37,134 bases of DNA from Gammaproteobacteria bacterium RIFCSPHIGHO2_12_FULL_42_10 (GTDB lineage: Bacteria > Pseudomonadota > Gammaproteobacteria > DSM-16500), in the NCBI GenBank assembly GCA_001801625.1, contig MGYE01000082.1, positions 33,536 through 70,669 of the forward strand, given 5' to 3'. The position numbers and the translations under genes were made by a program. The notes beneath the pieces are model-generated. The model did no database searches, was not told the DNA's origin, and worked only from the letters and a program-made list of their open reading frames with translations. Shown here piece by piece: positions 1 through 8,700 of this stretch; within the stretch, counting starts at the first letter, position 1; every line of letters starts with the position of its first letter.

Positions 1-69
1 TGACGACATTTCGCATCTTCAAGTGATAGCGGTATATTAGCGTAAACAATTAGAACAACAGGATAGCCT

Positions 70-765
70 ATGAGACAGGTGGTGCTTGATACAGAAACAA
101 CCGGGATGCGCGTTGAAGATGGTAATCGCATTATTGAAATAGGTTGTATTGAGATGATTAATCGCAGGATAACTAATAAACATTTTCATGTTTATTTAAA
201 TCCTGATCGTGATGTAGAAGCTGGCGCACAAGCTGTGCATGGTATTACAGCGGAATTTTTAAAGGACAAACCGCGTTTTGCAGAGATTGTAGATGAATTG
301 ATGGCATTTGTTTCGGGAGCTGAGTTAATTATTCATAATGCACCTTTTGATCTTGCTTATATTCATGCAGAATTTGCATTAACCAAGCGTGCATGGAAAG
401 ATATGTCAGCTTACTGCGCGATCATTGATACCCTGCAAATGGCGCGACGGATGCATGCAGGCCAGAGAAATAACCTAGATGCATTATGTAAACGTTATGG
501 TGTCGATCATTCAAAGCGTGAGCATCATGGCGCGTTATTAGACGCTGACTTGTTAGCTCAGGTTTATCTTGCGATGACGGGTGGACAGAGTAGTTTTTTT
601 GATACGACAGAAACAACGACTACGACAGTTACTCAATCAGCGCAAACGGTCCTTTCGTCCGGTCGGCAGGCACTTTTTGTGTTGAAAGCAGATCAGGCTG
701 AATTAGCAGAACATGATCGTTATTTAGAGCTATTGAAGAAGAAAGGCCAGTGTGTGTGGGAATGA
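70..765 (+). CDS. dnaQ: DNA polymerase III subunit epsilon (proofreading 3'-5' exonuclease)
   Basis: MRQVVLDTETTGM...GNRIIEIG (ExoI DxE motif), HNAPFDLAYIHAEF (ExoII), HHGALLDADLLAQVYLAMTGGQ (ExoIII) are characteristic of DnaQ. Confidence 0.96.
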   Translation: MRQVVLDTETTGMRVEDGNRIIEIGCIEMINRRITNKHFHVYLNPDRDVEAGAQAVHGITAEFLKDKPRFAEIVDELMAFVSGAELIIHNAPFDLAYIHAEFALTKRAWKDMSAYCAIIDTLQMARRMHAGQRNNLDALCKRYGVDHSKREHHGALLDADLLAQVYLAMTGGQSSFFDTTETTTTTVTQSAQTVLSSGRQALFVLKADQAELAEHDRYLELLKKKGQCVWE

Positions 766-775
766 CGCATACCAC

Positions 776-803
776 TTGACAAAATTTGTACAAAAAATAT
801 ACC
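776..803 (+). promoter_or_regulatory. putative sigma70 promoter for tRNA-Ser (TTGACA-16-TATACC)
   Basis: TTGACA at 776-781, 16-nt spacer containing the palindrome TTTGTACAAA (785-794), TATACC at 798-803; about 60 nt upstream of the tRNA. Confidence 0.45.
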
Positions 804-861
804 ATAGTGATTATGAAAAATCATGGTAATATAACCGGCGAATCTGATTAAACAACTAGAT

Positions 862-948
862 GGAGAGATGGCTGAGCGGTCGAAAGCGACGGTCTTGAAA
901 ACCGTTGAGTCCTTACGGGCTCCGGGGGTTCGAATCCCTCTCTCTCCG
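862..948 (+). tRNA. tRNA-Ser(UGA)
   Basis: Acceptor GGAGAGA/TCTCTCC, anticodon loop CTTGAAA (anticodon TGA), long variable arm GTCCTTACGGGCTC, T-loop GGTTCGAATCC. Confidence 0.96.
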
Positions 949-982
949 TTTATGTGAATGATGATTGCAAAACGAGGCTAAA

Positions 983-1642
983 TTGATTAACGTTTTATTA
1001 GTTGATGATCATGAGCTTGTACGTATTGGCATTAAACGCTTATTGCAAGACGTGCAAGGAATCAAAGTGATTGGCGAAGCGTCGACTGGCGAAGGTGCGG
1101 TTGCCCTTGCAAAAGAGTTAATGCCGGATGTTGTTGTTATGGATCTGCATATGCCAGGCATTGGTGGATTAGAAGCAACGCGTAAGATGATACGATACAA
1201 TCCTGATCTTAAAATCCTTGCTTTAACTATCTATACCGATGAGCCTTATCCTTCTCGATTGTTGCGTGCAGGAGCTTCTGGCTATCTGACAAAAGGTTGT
1301 GATCCAGAAGAGATGATTCGCGCCATTCGCGTGATTCACCGTGGCCAACACTATATTAGTCCAGACATTGCTCAGCAAATTGCCGTTCAGCGATATACAA
1401 AAGGGAATGAATCACCAGTCGATAGCTTGTCTGAAAGAGAGTTGCAAATTATGCAGATGATTACGCGTGGACAGAAAGCGCCAGAAATTTCTAAGAAATT
1501 GTGTTTGAGTTCTAAAACAGTTAATAGCTATCGTTATCGTATATTTGCGAAATTAAATATCAAAAGCGATGTTGAGTTAACATTGCTCGCGATGCGTATG
1601 GGAATGATCGAAGGTGCGCAAGCCGAGGTTGTCTCTGAGTGA
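983..1642 (+). CDS. uvrY: LuxR-type response regulator, UvrY/GacA/LetA family
   Basis: INVLLVDDHELVRIGIKRLL receiver domain plus C-terminal LuxR-type HTH (LSERELQIMQMITRGQKAPEISKKLCLSSKTVNSYRYRIFAKL); directly upstream of uvrC. The ORF track starts at TTG 965; TTG 983 (preceded by CGAGG) fits the family N-terminus better. Confidence 0.92.
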   Translation: MINVLLVDDHELVRIGIKRLLQDVQGIKVIGEASTGEGAVALAKELMPDVVVMDLHMPGIGGLEATRKMIRYNPDLKILALTIYTDEPYPSRLLRAGASGYLTKGCDPEEMIRAIRVIHRGQHYISPDIAQQIAVQRYTKGNESPVDSLSERELQIMQMITRGQKAPEISKKLCLSSKTVNSYRYRIFAKLNIKSDVELTLLAMRMGMIEGAQAEVVSE

Positions 1643-3465
1643 TTAGTTTGGCTTATTTAGCCAATCTTCCGCATTGTCCTGGCATCTATCAAATGATAGA
1701 TCAGCATGGCAAGGTGCTTTATGTTGGAAAAGCAAAAGATCTTAAAAAACGTGTTTCTAGCTATTTTAGTCCCTCTCAGAAAGCCAATAAAATTGTTTCA
1801 CTCATAAAACATATTGATCGTATTGAAGTGACGATTACACAGAGCGAAAATGAAGCCATTTTGCTTGAATGTAATTTAATTAAAAAGTATTTGCCGCGCT
1901 ATAATATTTTAATGCGTGATGATAAAACGTATCCCTATATTGTCATCAATATGCAACACACCTACCCTAGAATTGATTTATACCGTGGGACTCGGCACAA
2001 AAATTGCCTTTATTTTGGTCCTTATTCAAACGCTGCATTCGCGCGTGAAACGATTGGGCTCATACAAAAATTATTTTGTCTGCGCACTTGCAGGGAAAGC
2101 GTGTATCGTACACGCAGTCGTCCTTGTCTTTTGTATCAAATTGGGCGATGTAGTGGTCCTTGTGTCCAAAAAATATCACAAGAACAATATGCGCAAAATG
2201 TGCAATCTGCTATTCTTTTTCTTGAAGGGAAGAATCATGATTTGATTCATCTCTTGAAAGAAAAGATGGATGCGGCATCACTTGCAGAACATTTTGAAAT
2301 AGCCGCCACGTATCGCGATCAGATGATTCAATTACGGGCGATACAGGAAAAGCAATATGTTCAGGTAGGGTCAGGGGATGCGGATATTATTGACATTGAA
2401 GAACGTGCACAAATGTTTGCCATTCAATTACTCTCTATGCGTGCAGGCTGTATTATTCATAGTCGTTCTTTCCCGTTAAAATCACCACATGACACGACCC
2501 AAAAAGAAGCTATTTCGGCATTCATATCGCAATACTACTTATCTCTCAGTTCGCTTGTTGCAGAGAACCACCTGCCCAAGCAAATTATTGTGAATGTTTT
2601 GCCAAATGGTAAGCGTGCATTAGAAAGCATCTTGACAGAGAAAGCACGGCACATTGTAAAGATTGCTCGCCCAATTCGCGGCAAAAAATTGATTTGGTTA
2701 AAAATGGCAGCAGATAGCGCAAAACAAGCGCTGGTTCAGCATACTGCCTCTCAAGATGCGTATGAGGAAAGATGGCAGGCTCTAGCGCAACTGTTGAATG
2801 TGACAACGCCTTTGATACGGATCGAATGTTTCGATATTAGTCATACGCAAGGTGAATCGACCATTGGATCTTGCGTTGTATTTGATGCATATGGACCTGT
2901 CAAACGTGATTATCGATATTTTAATATCGTAGGGGAGGTTGGGGGCGATGACCTTGCTGCGATGCATCAGGCATTATTGCGCCGATTTAAGCGACTGATA
3001 AAAACAAATTCGACGTTGCCGGATCTTTTGCTGATTGATGGTGGCGAGACTCAACTTGCAGTTGCGCATCAAGTATTGTCCACTTTAAACCTACAGATTC
3101 AGTTGTTGAGTGTTTCGAAGGGTAAGGCACGCAAGCGCGGTGAAGAGGTGCTTCATCGCGTACAGATGAAGCCACAACGCTTACAACCTGACTCCCAAGC
3201 GTTGCATTTAATTCAATATATTCGTGATGAGGCGCATCGTTTTGCAATTACAAAGCATCGATCATTGCGAGATAAAAAAAGGCGTCGTTCTCGTTTGGAG
3301 TCTGTGCCAAAAATAGGCCCTAAACGAAGACAGGCCTTATTGAATTATTTTGGTGGCATTCAAGGTATTGCTCGTGCTAGCCTGGAAGAATTAACCAAGG
3401 TGCCGGGTGTCAGTCGGTCTTTAGCATTAGATATTTTTTCTGTATTCCATAATGAAACTGTATAA
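1639..3465 (+). CDS. uvrC: Excinuclease ABC subunit C
   Basis: GIYQMIDQHGKVLYVGKAKDLKKRVSSYF GIY-YIG domain; LLIDGGETQLAVAHQVL; C-terminal HhH; GTG start overlapping the uvrY stop. Confidence 0.97.
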   Translation: MISLAYLANLPHCPGIYQMIDQHGKVLYVGKAKDLKKRVSSYFSPSQKANKIVSLIKHIDRIEVTITQSENEAILLECNLIKKYLPRYNILMRDDKTYPYIVINMQHTYPRIDLYRGTRHKNCLYFGPYSNAAFARETIGLIQKLFCLRTCRESVYRTRSRPCLLYQIGRCSGPCVQKISQEQYAQNVQSAILFLEGKNHDLIHLLKEKMDAASLAEHFEIAATYRDQMIQLRAIQEKQYVQVGSGDADIIDIEERAQMFAIQLLSMRAGCIIHSRSFPLKSPHDTTQKEAISAFISQYYLSLSSLVAENHLPKQIIVNVLPNGKRALESILTEKARHIVKIARPIRGKKLIWLKMAADSAKQALVQHTASQDAYEERWQALAQLLNVTTPLIRIECFDISHTQGESTIGSCVVFDAYGPVKRDYRYFNIVGEVGGDDLAAMHQALLRRFKRLIKTNSTLPDLLLIDGGETQLAVAHQVLSTLNLQIQLLSVSKGKARKRGEEVLHRVQMKPQRLQPDSQALHLIQYIRDEAHRFAITKHRSLRDKKRRRSRLESVPKIGPKRRQALLNYFGGIQGIARASLEELTKVPGVSRSLALDIFSVFHNETV

Positions 3466-4069
3466 TCGCGTTATTAATTGGCCTAACATATTAACATTTG
3501 TCCGCATTTTAGTGATTCCGTTATTTGTGGTTCTCTTTTATCTACCCGTCACTTGGGCGCATACAGCTGCATCGATTGTTTTTGCAGTCGCATCATTGAC
3601 GGATTGGCTAGATGGTTATTTGGCCCGTTATTTAAAGCAAGCTACTAAGCTAGGCGCTTTTTTGGATCCTGTTGCGGATAAATTATCAGTCTCTATCGCG
3701 CTTGTGCTGATTGTGGCAGAACCTACCTTTCAGTTCGTGAATCTACCATCGACAATGCTTTTTATTCCGTGTGCATTCATTACGATTCCTGCGGCGATTA
3801 TCGTTGCGCGTGAATTGATTGTTTCTGCATTGAGAGAATGGATGGCGGAATTAGGCAAGCGACAAAATATCGCCGTATCAAACCTTGGCAAAGTTAAAAC
3901 AACCGTTCAAATGAGTGCGCTTGTTATTTTGCTATATTGCAATCATGCAAGTTCTGCATGGCTGATATTGACTGGGTATGTTTTGCTATATGGCGCTGCT
4001 TTTCTGACCATTTGGTCTATGTTGTGCTATCTAAAAGTGGCACATAAGCAGCTACAGCAATCGTTTTAA
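3452..4069 (+). CDS. pgsA: CDP-diacylglycerol--glycerol-3-phosphate 3-phosphatidyltransferase
   Basis: CDP-alcohol phosphatidyltransferase motif DWLDGYLARYLKQATKLGAFLDPVADK; overlaps the uvrC end, a classic uvrC-pgsA linkage. Confidence 0.95.
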   Translation: MKLYNRVINWPNILTFVRILVIPLFVVLFYLPVTWAHTAASIVFAVASLTDWLDGYLARYLKQATKLGAFLDPVADKLSVSIALVLIVAEPTFQFVNLPSTMLFIPCAFITIPAAIIVARELIVSALREWMAELGKRQNIAVSNLGKVKTTVQMSALVILLYCNHASSAWLILTGYVLLYGAAFLTIWSMLCYLKVAHKQLQQSF

Positions 4070-4093
4070 TCCAGCAGGAACTGCTGGATTAAA
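4065..4093 (+). terminator. 13-bp perfect hairpin spanning the pgsA stop codon
   Basis: TTTAATCCAGCAG (4065-4077) - gaa - CTGCTGGATTAAA (4081-4093). No strong T-run follows, so the terminator role is tentative. Confidence 0.5.
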
Positions 4094-4103
4094 TCTAAAT
4101 TAC

Positions 4104-4131
4104 TTGACTTAGATGAGTGCATAGTTAGAAT
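4104..4131 (+). promoter_or_regulatory. sigma70 promoter for the tRNA-Gly/Cys/Leu cluster (TTGACT-16-TAGAAT)
   Basis: TTGACT 4104-4109, 16-nt spacer, TAGAAT 4126-4131, followed by a GC-containing discriminator (GACGC) and tRNA-Gly at 4154. Confidence 0.65.
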
Positions 4132-4153
4132 GACGCTCTACTACTTAGATTAC

Positions 4154-4226
<73 letters not shown>

Positions 4227-4338
4227 TTAAAGATTGATTGAGATATTGATTGGTTGAATGAGTGTGCGTGTTATATAGCTTATTAGATTGCCATGCCTTA
4301 TCAATCTGCGAGGCTCGCAATATGACGGCGGGTATAAT

Positions 4339-4409
4339 GGCTGGGTGGCAGAGTGGTTATGCAGCGGCCTGCAAAGCCGTGGACGCCGGTTCGATTCCGA
4401 CCTCAGCCT
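4339..4409 (+). tRNA. tRNA-Cys(GCA)
   Basis: Acceptor GGCTGGG/CTCAGCC, anticodon loop CTGCAAA, T-loop GGTTCGATTCC. Confidence 0.95.
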
Positions 4410-4418
4410 AAATAACTT

Positions 4419-4502
4419 GCCCGGGTGGCGGAATAGGTAGACGCAAGGGACTTAAAATCCCTCGGGAGCAATCCCATGCCGGTTCGATTCCGGCCTCGGG
4501 CA
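4419..4502 (+). tRNA. tRNA-Leu(UAA)
   Basis: Acceptor GCCCGGG/CTCGGGC, anticodon loop CTTAAAA, long variable arm CGGGAGCAATCCCAT, T-loop GGTTCGATTCC. Confidence 0.96.
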
Positions 4503-4537
4503 ATCAGAATAATCTTCACGATTAGGCGCGTTGAATT

Positions 4538-4870
4538 ATGACCTTCGTTGTGACAGAAAAATGTATTCGATGTAAATATACTGATTGTGTTGAGGTGTGT
4601 CCTGTAGACTGTTTCTATGAAGGCCCTAATTTTCTTGTTATTAATCCAGATGAATGTATCGATTGCGCATTGTGTGAACCAGAATGCCCCGTTAATGCTA
4701 TTTATGCTGAAGATGATTTACCTGAAAAATATCAAAATTACCAACAATTAAATGCAGATTTATCTAAAAAATGGCCCGTCATTACGCGCATGAAGCCAGC
4801 GCCATCTGACGCTGATAAATGGGCTGATGTTGAAGAAAAACGGCAATATCTTGAGAAAGAATGGCCTTGA
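4538..4870 (+). CDS. fdxA: 7Fe-type ferredoxin FdxA
   Basis: [56 protein letters not shown]: the cysteine pattern of FdxA. Confidence 0.96.
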   Translation: MTFVVTEKCIRCKYTDCVEVCPVDCFYEGPNFLVINPDECIDCALCEPECPVNAIYAEDDLPEKYQNYQQLNADLSKKWPVITRMKPAPSDADKWADVEEKRQYLEKEWP

Positions 4871-4887
4871 TGGCTTGCTCATGATGT

Positions 4888-4956
4888 GCACCTAAAATCT
4901 GCGTCCCCCTCTCCTCCCGAAAAGCGGGAGGAGAGGGGGACGCAAATTTTAGCTGC
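4888..4956. repeat. long-stem palindromic repeat, copy A
   Basis: Perfect 19-bp stem GCGTCCCCCTCTCCTCCCG (4901-4919) / CGGGAGGAGAGGGGGACGC (4925-4943) with loop AAAAG, extending outward with two mismatches to 4888/4956. Core arms recur at 14298-14344. Confidence 0.9.
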
Positions 4957-4976
4957 TTAGCGGTATTCAACAACCT

Positions 4977-5648
4977 ATGAAAATTCTCGCTTTTGATACC
5001 TCTTCATCCACCTGCCTAGTTGGATTACTTGATACAGCGCGCGGGCTTGACGATCAAATGATTGTCTCTACCAATCCCTCACCCATGCAACACGGTCAAT
5101 TCATCTTATCCATGATAGAACAGGTATTGGGGCAGGCTTCACTCACTTTGCAGGAACTAGATGCCATTGCTTTTGGGTGTGGTCCAGGTGCTTTTACAGG
5201 CATTCGTATAGCTTGTGCTGTCGCGCAAGGTCTTGGTTTTGTCACAAACTGTCGTGTGATCCCTATTTCTTCACTTGCATTGTTTGCACAAAGCGCCCAT
5301 CTGAGCGAGCAGTCTGATCGATATTTGGTGATGACAGATGCACATATGGGAGCGGTTTATTATGGCGCCTATGCTGTTAATTCAGCTGGGTTGGTTGAAT
5401 TAGTTGGCGTGGAAAAAATGAGCCAGCCTAATCAGATTGTTGTATCAGAAACACAAGATTATTGCGGTGTGGGGGATGGTTTTAGCAAGTATGGTGACCT
5501 GTTGCGTGAGCGGTTAGGGCAGTCATTGCGGTCTGTTTCTGGCTTGTTTGTGCCAAAGATTGAAGCGATGCTTTTGCTTGCTCGAGCCAAATATAACAGA
5601 CAGCAATGGATAGCGCCTCAAGATGCTATGCCTATTTATTTACGTTAA
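4977..5648 (+). CDS. tsaB: tRNA threonylcarbamoyladenosine biosynthesis protein TsaB
   Basis: MKILAFDTSSSTCLVGL...FGCGPGAFTGIRIACAVAQGLGF: TsaB/YeaZ signature. Confidence 0.95.
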   Translation: MKILAFDTSSSTCLVGLLDTARGLDDQMIVSTNPSPMQHGQFILSMIEQVLGQASLTLQELDAIAFGCGPGAFTGIRIACAVAQGLGFVTNCRVIPISSLALFAQSAHLSEQSDRYLVMTDAHMGAVYYGAYAVNSAGLVELVGVEKMSQPNQIVVSETQDYCGVGDGFSKYGDLLRERLGQSLRSVSGLFVPKIEAMLLLARAKYNRQQWIAPQDAMPIYLR

Positions 5649-5725
5649 CACTAATACTGTACGTCGGTTAAGAAAATAGAGATAATAAGCGCCAATACTA
5701 TCATTGACTAAGTGAAAGTTTTGCT

Positions 5726-8700
5726 ATGAACACACAAGCGCTCCACAACATTATTCATTCGGTTCAAGGTCATTTAAAAATACAGGCCTCTAGAAAAGAA
5801 GCTGGTTTATTGATGAAACTAGCAGAGCGTTATTTTAGCAATTGCGCGGTTGAAGATTTGGCTGAGCGCACGATTGATGATTTGTGCGGCATTCTATCTT
5901 CTCATTGGCAATTTACCAGAGAGCGCAAAGCAGGTGAAGCCAAGATTCGTATTTTTAATCCAACAAAAAAAGAAGATGGTTGGGAAACCACGCATACTGT
6001 CATTCAAATTACGTACGATGATATGCCGTTCCTTGTCGATACCACTCGTATGGTCATTAATCATCATGGCTGTGAAATTCATTTTATTATTCATTTTGGC
6101 GGACTTAATGTTAAGCGAGATCAAATTGGCGTTGTAACGGACATCTCATCATCAGGTGTTCATGATCAAACGGTTTCTGCAGAGGCGCTGATTTATATTG
6201 AGATAGATCGTATTGTTGACGATGCGGCAATTAAACTCTTAAAAGCAGATATTGAAAGTGCGCTCAATGATGTGCATTTTGCAGTAGCGGATTGGCGTAA
6301 AATGATTGCGCGCGTTGAGAGTTGTCTGGCTGAGTTAAATGCAATACCACCTGATTGCGATTCGGCTGAACTTGCGGAATCAAGAGATTTTTTACATTGG
6401 CTCATTAATAACAATTTTACTTTTTTAGGTGCACGCGATTATAAATTAATTGGTAACGATACTAACCGTGCATTGCAGCTTGTTCCAGGCTCGGGGTTGG
6501 GCGTATTACGTAGTGAATTATCTGGTGCAAGCGCTAAAAGCTATAATACATTACCACCACAGGCTCGCAAGATTGCGCTGTCAAAAAATATTCTTATCAT
6601 TGCAAAAACCAATACAGTATCGACTGTACATCGCGATGCTTATACCGACTATATTGGCATTAAGCGTTTCAATGAAAAATATGAACTGATAGGCGAGCAC
6701 CGATTCATTGGGCTATATACCTCTACAGCTTATCATTCCAGTCCTAGCCAAATTCCATTTTTGCGTCTTAAAGTGGCCAAAGTATTAAGTGAACTTGGTT
6801 TTCCACCAGAAAGTCACGATGGAAAGGAAGCGGTGCATATATTAGAAACCTTGCCACGTGATGATCTGTTTCAAGCAACGCATGAAGAGTTGCTGGAATT
6901 AACGCTGTCGATTTTGCAGCTTAAAGAAAGAAAACGCATTCGTTTGTTAGTGCGGCGCGATGCCTATTATCGATATTTATCATGCTTGGTCTATGTGCCA
7001 CGTGAAATTTTCACCACTGAACTTGCAAAAGCGATGCAAAATGTGTTGATACAAGCCTTTCATGGGTTGGAGTGTAGTTTTACAACTTACTTCTCTGATT
7101 CTGTTTTAGCGCGTATACATTTTCTAGTGCGTGTTAATCCAAAAACACCACTGGAGTACAATATTGCTCATATTGAAAAGTGGTTGATCGCAATCGCTCG
7201 TTCGTGGACAGAAGATTTAAAAAGTCAGCTGGTTCAGCATTTTGGTGAAGCCGAAGGTATTCAGTATTTTAATCGTTATCAGAAAGCATTTCCAGGCAGC
7301 TACACGGAATATTATGCACCTCAAGATGTGATTCCCGATATTTTGAAAATGGAATCACTGACGGATACGCAAACGTTAGCGATGCTATTTTCTAATAAAA
7401 CTGAAAATCGACTTAATTTGAAATTATTTCATGCTGAAACAATCATCATATTATCAGATATCTTGCCGATTCTTGAAAATATGGGATTGAAGGTGATTGA
7501 TGAAAGGCCGCATGAAATTAAACTAAGAGAGGGCAAGCGCATCTGGATTCATGATTTTGATTTGCGTTGTGCGATCAAAGAGAGTGTGAATGTAGAGGCT
7601 GTCCAGGAGATTTTCAAAGACGCACTCATCAAAATTTGGTTAAATGAAGTTGAAAACGATGGCTTTAATCGACTCGTTTTGGGCGCCAGTTTAACTAGCC
7701 AAGAAATCATGCTGCTACGGGCCTATACGAAATATTTACGCCAGATTGGTTTTACTTTAAGTCAACATTATATCGAACAAACGTTATTGCAATATGCAGA
7801 GATTACCCGGGCGTTAGTAGCGCTGTTTACAACGCGATTTGACCCACACTCCAAAGCAAGACTCTCTGCGATGGGTGAAGACGCGCCGACGACTGAATTG
7901 TTCTTTCAAAATTTGATTAATAAAATTGAACAGGCCCTGCAGGCGGTCACTAGCTTAGATGAAGATAGAATCATTCGGCGTATGTTAGAGTTGATACTAG
8001 CTACAACGCGAACGAATTATTTTCAGCACAATCATTCGCGACCTAAACCTTATTTATCTTTGAAATTAAATCCATCAGCCATTTCTGATTTACCATTACC
8101 CAAACCAAAATATGAGATTTTTGTTTATTCACCACGCGTTGAGGGTTTGCATTTACGAGCAGGCAAGGTGGCAAGAGGGGGCTTGCGTTGGTCGGATCGT
8201 CGTGAGGATTTTCGCACAGAAGTATTAGGGTTAATGAAGGCGCAGCAAGTTAAAAATACGGTCATTGTACCAGAGGGTGCAAAAGGTGGTTTTGTTATTA
8301 AGACCCCGCCTACACCTAATATGAGTCGTGATCATGTAATGCAAATGGGTATTGCCTGTTACAAGTTATTTATCAGTGGTCTGTTGGATATTACAGATAA
8401 CATGCAAGATAGTCGTGTGATTCCACCGGAAGATGTCGTACGTTATGATGAGGACGATCCTTATTTAGTGGTGGCCGCAGATAAAGGGACAGCAACTTTT
8501 TCTGATATCGCAAATAGCATTACAGAACAATATGGTTTTTGGCTGGGTGATGCTTTCGCATCGGGCGGCTCAACGGGATATGATCATAAAAAAATTGGCA
8601 TTACATCGCGCGGGGTATGGGTTGCAACAGAGCGTCATTTTCGCGAGCTAGGCATGAACGCTAATACCGATTCCTTGACCGTTGTGGGTATTGGCGATAT

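Noticed and set aside
1-69. Possible 3' end of a gene before dnaQ
   Set aside because: Too short to assign a frame or product.
1916-2245. 109-aa ORF in another frame within uvrC
   Set aside because: Embedded in a well-supported CDS; no family or SD evidence.
4333-4338. Perfect TATAAT immediately upstream of tRNA-Cys
   Set aside because: It abuts the mature tRNA 5' end, so the start site would fall within the tRNA; no fitting -35 was seen. Likely coincidental.
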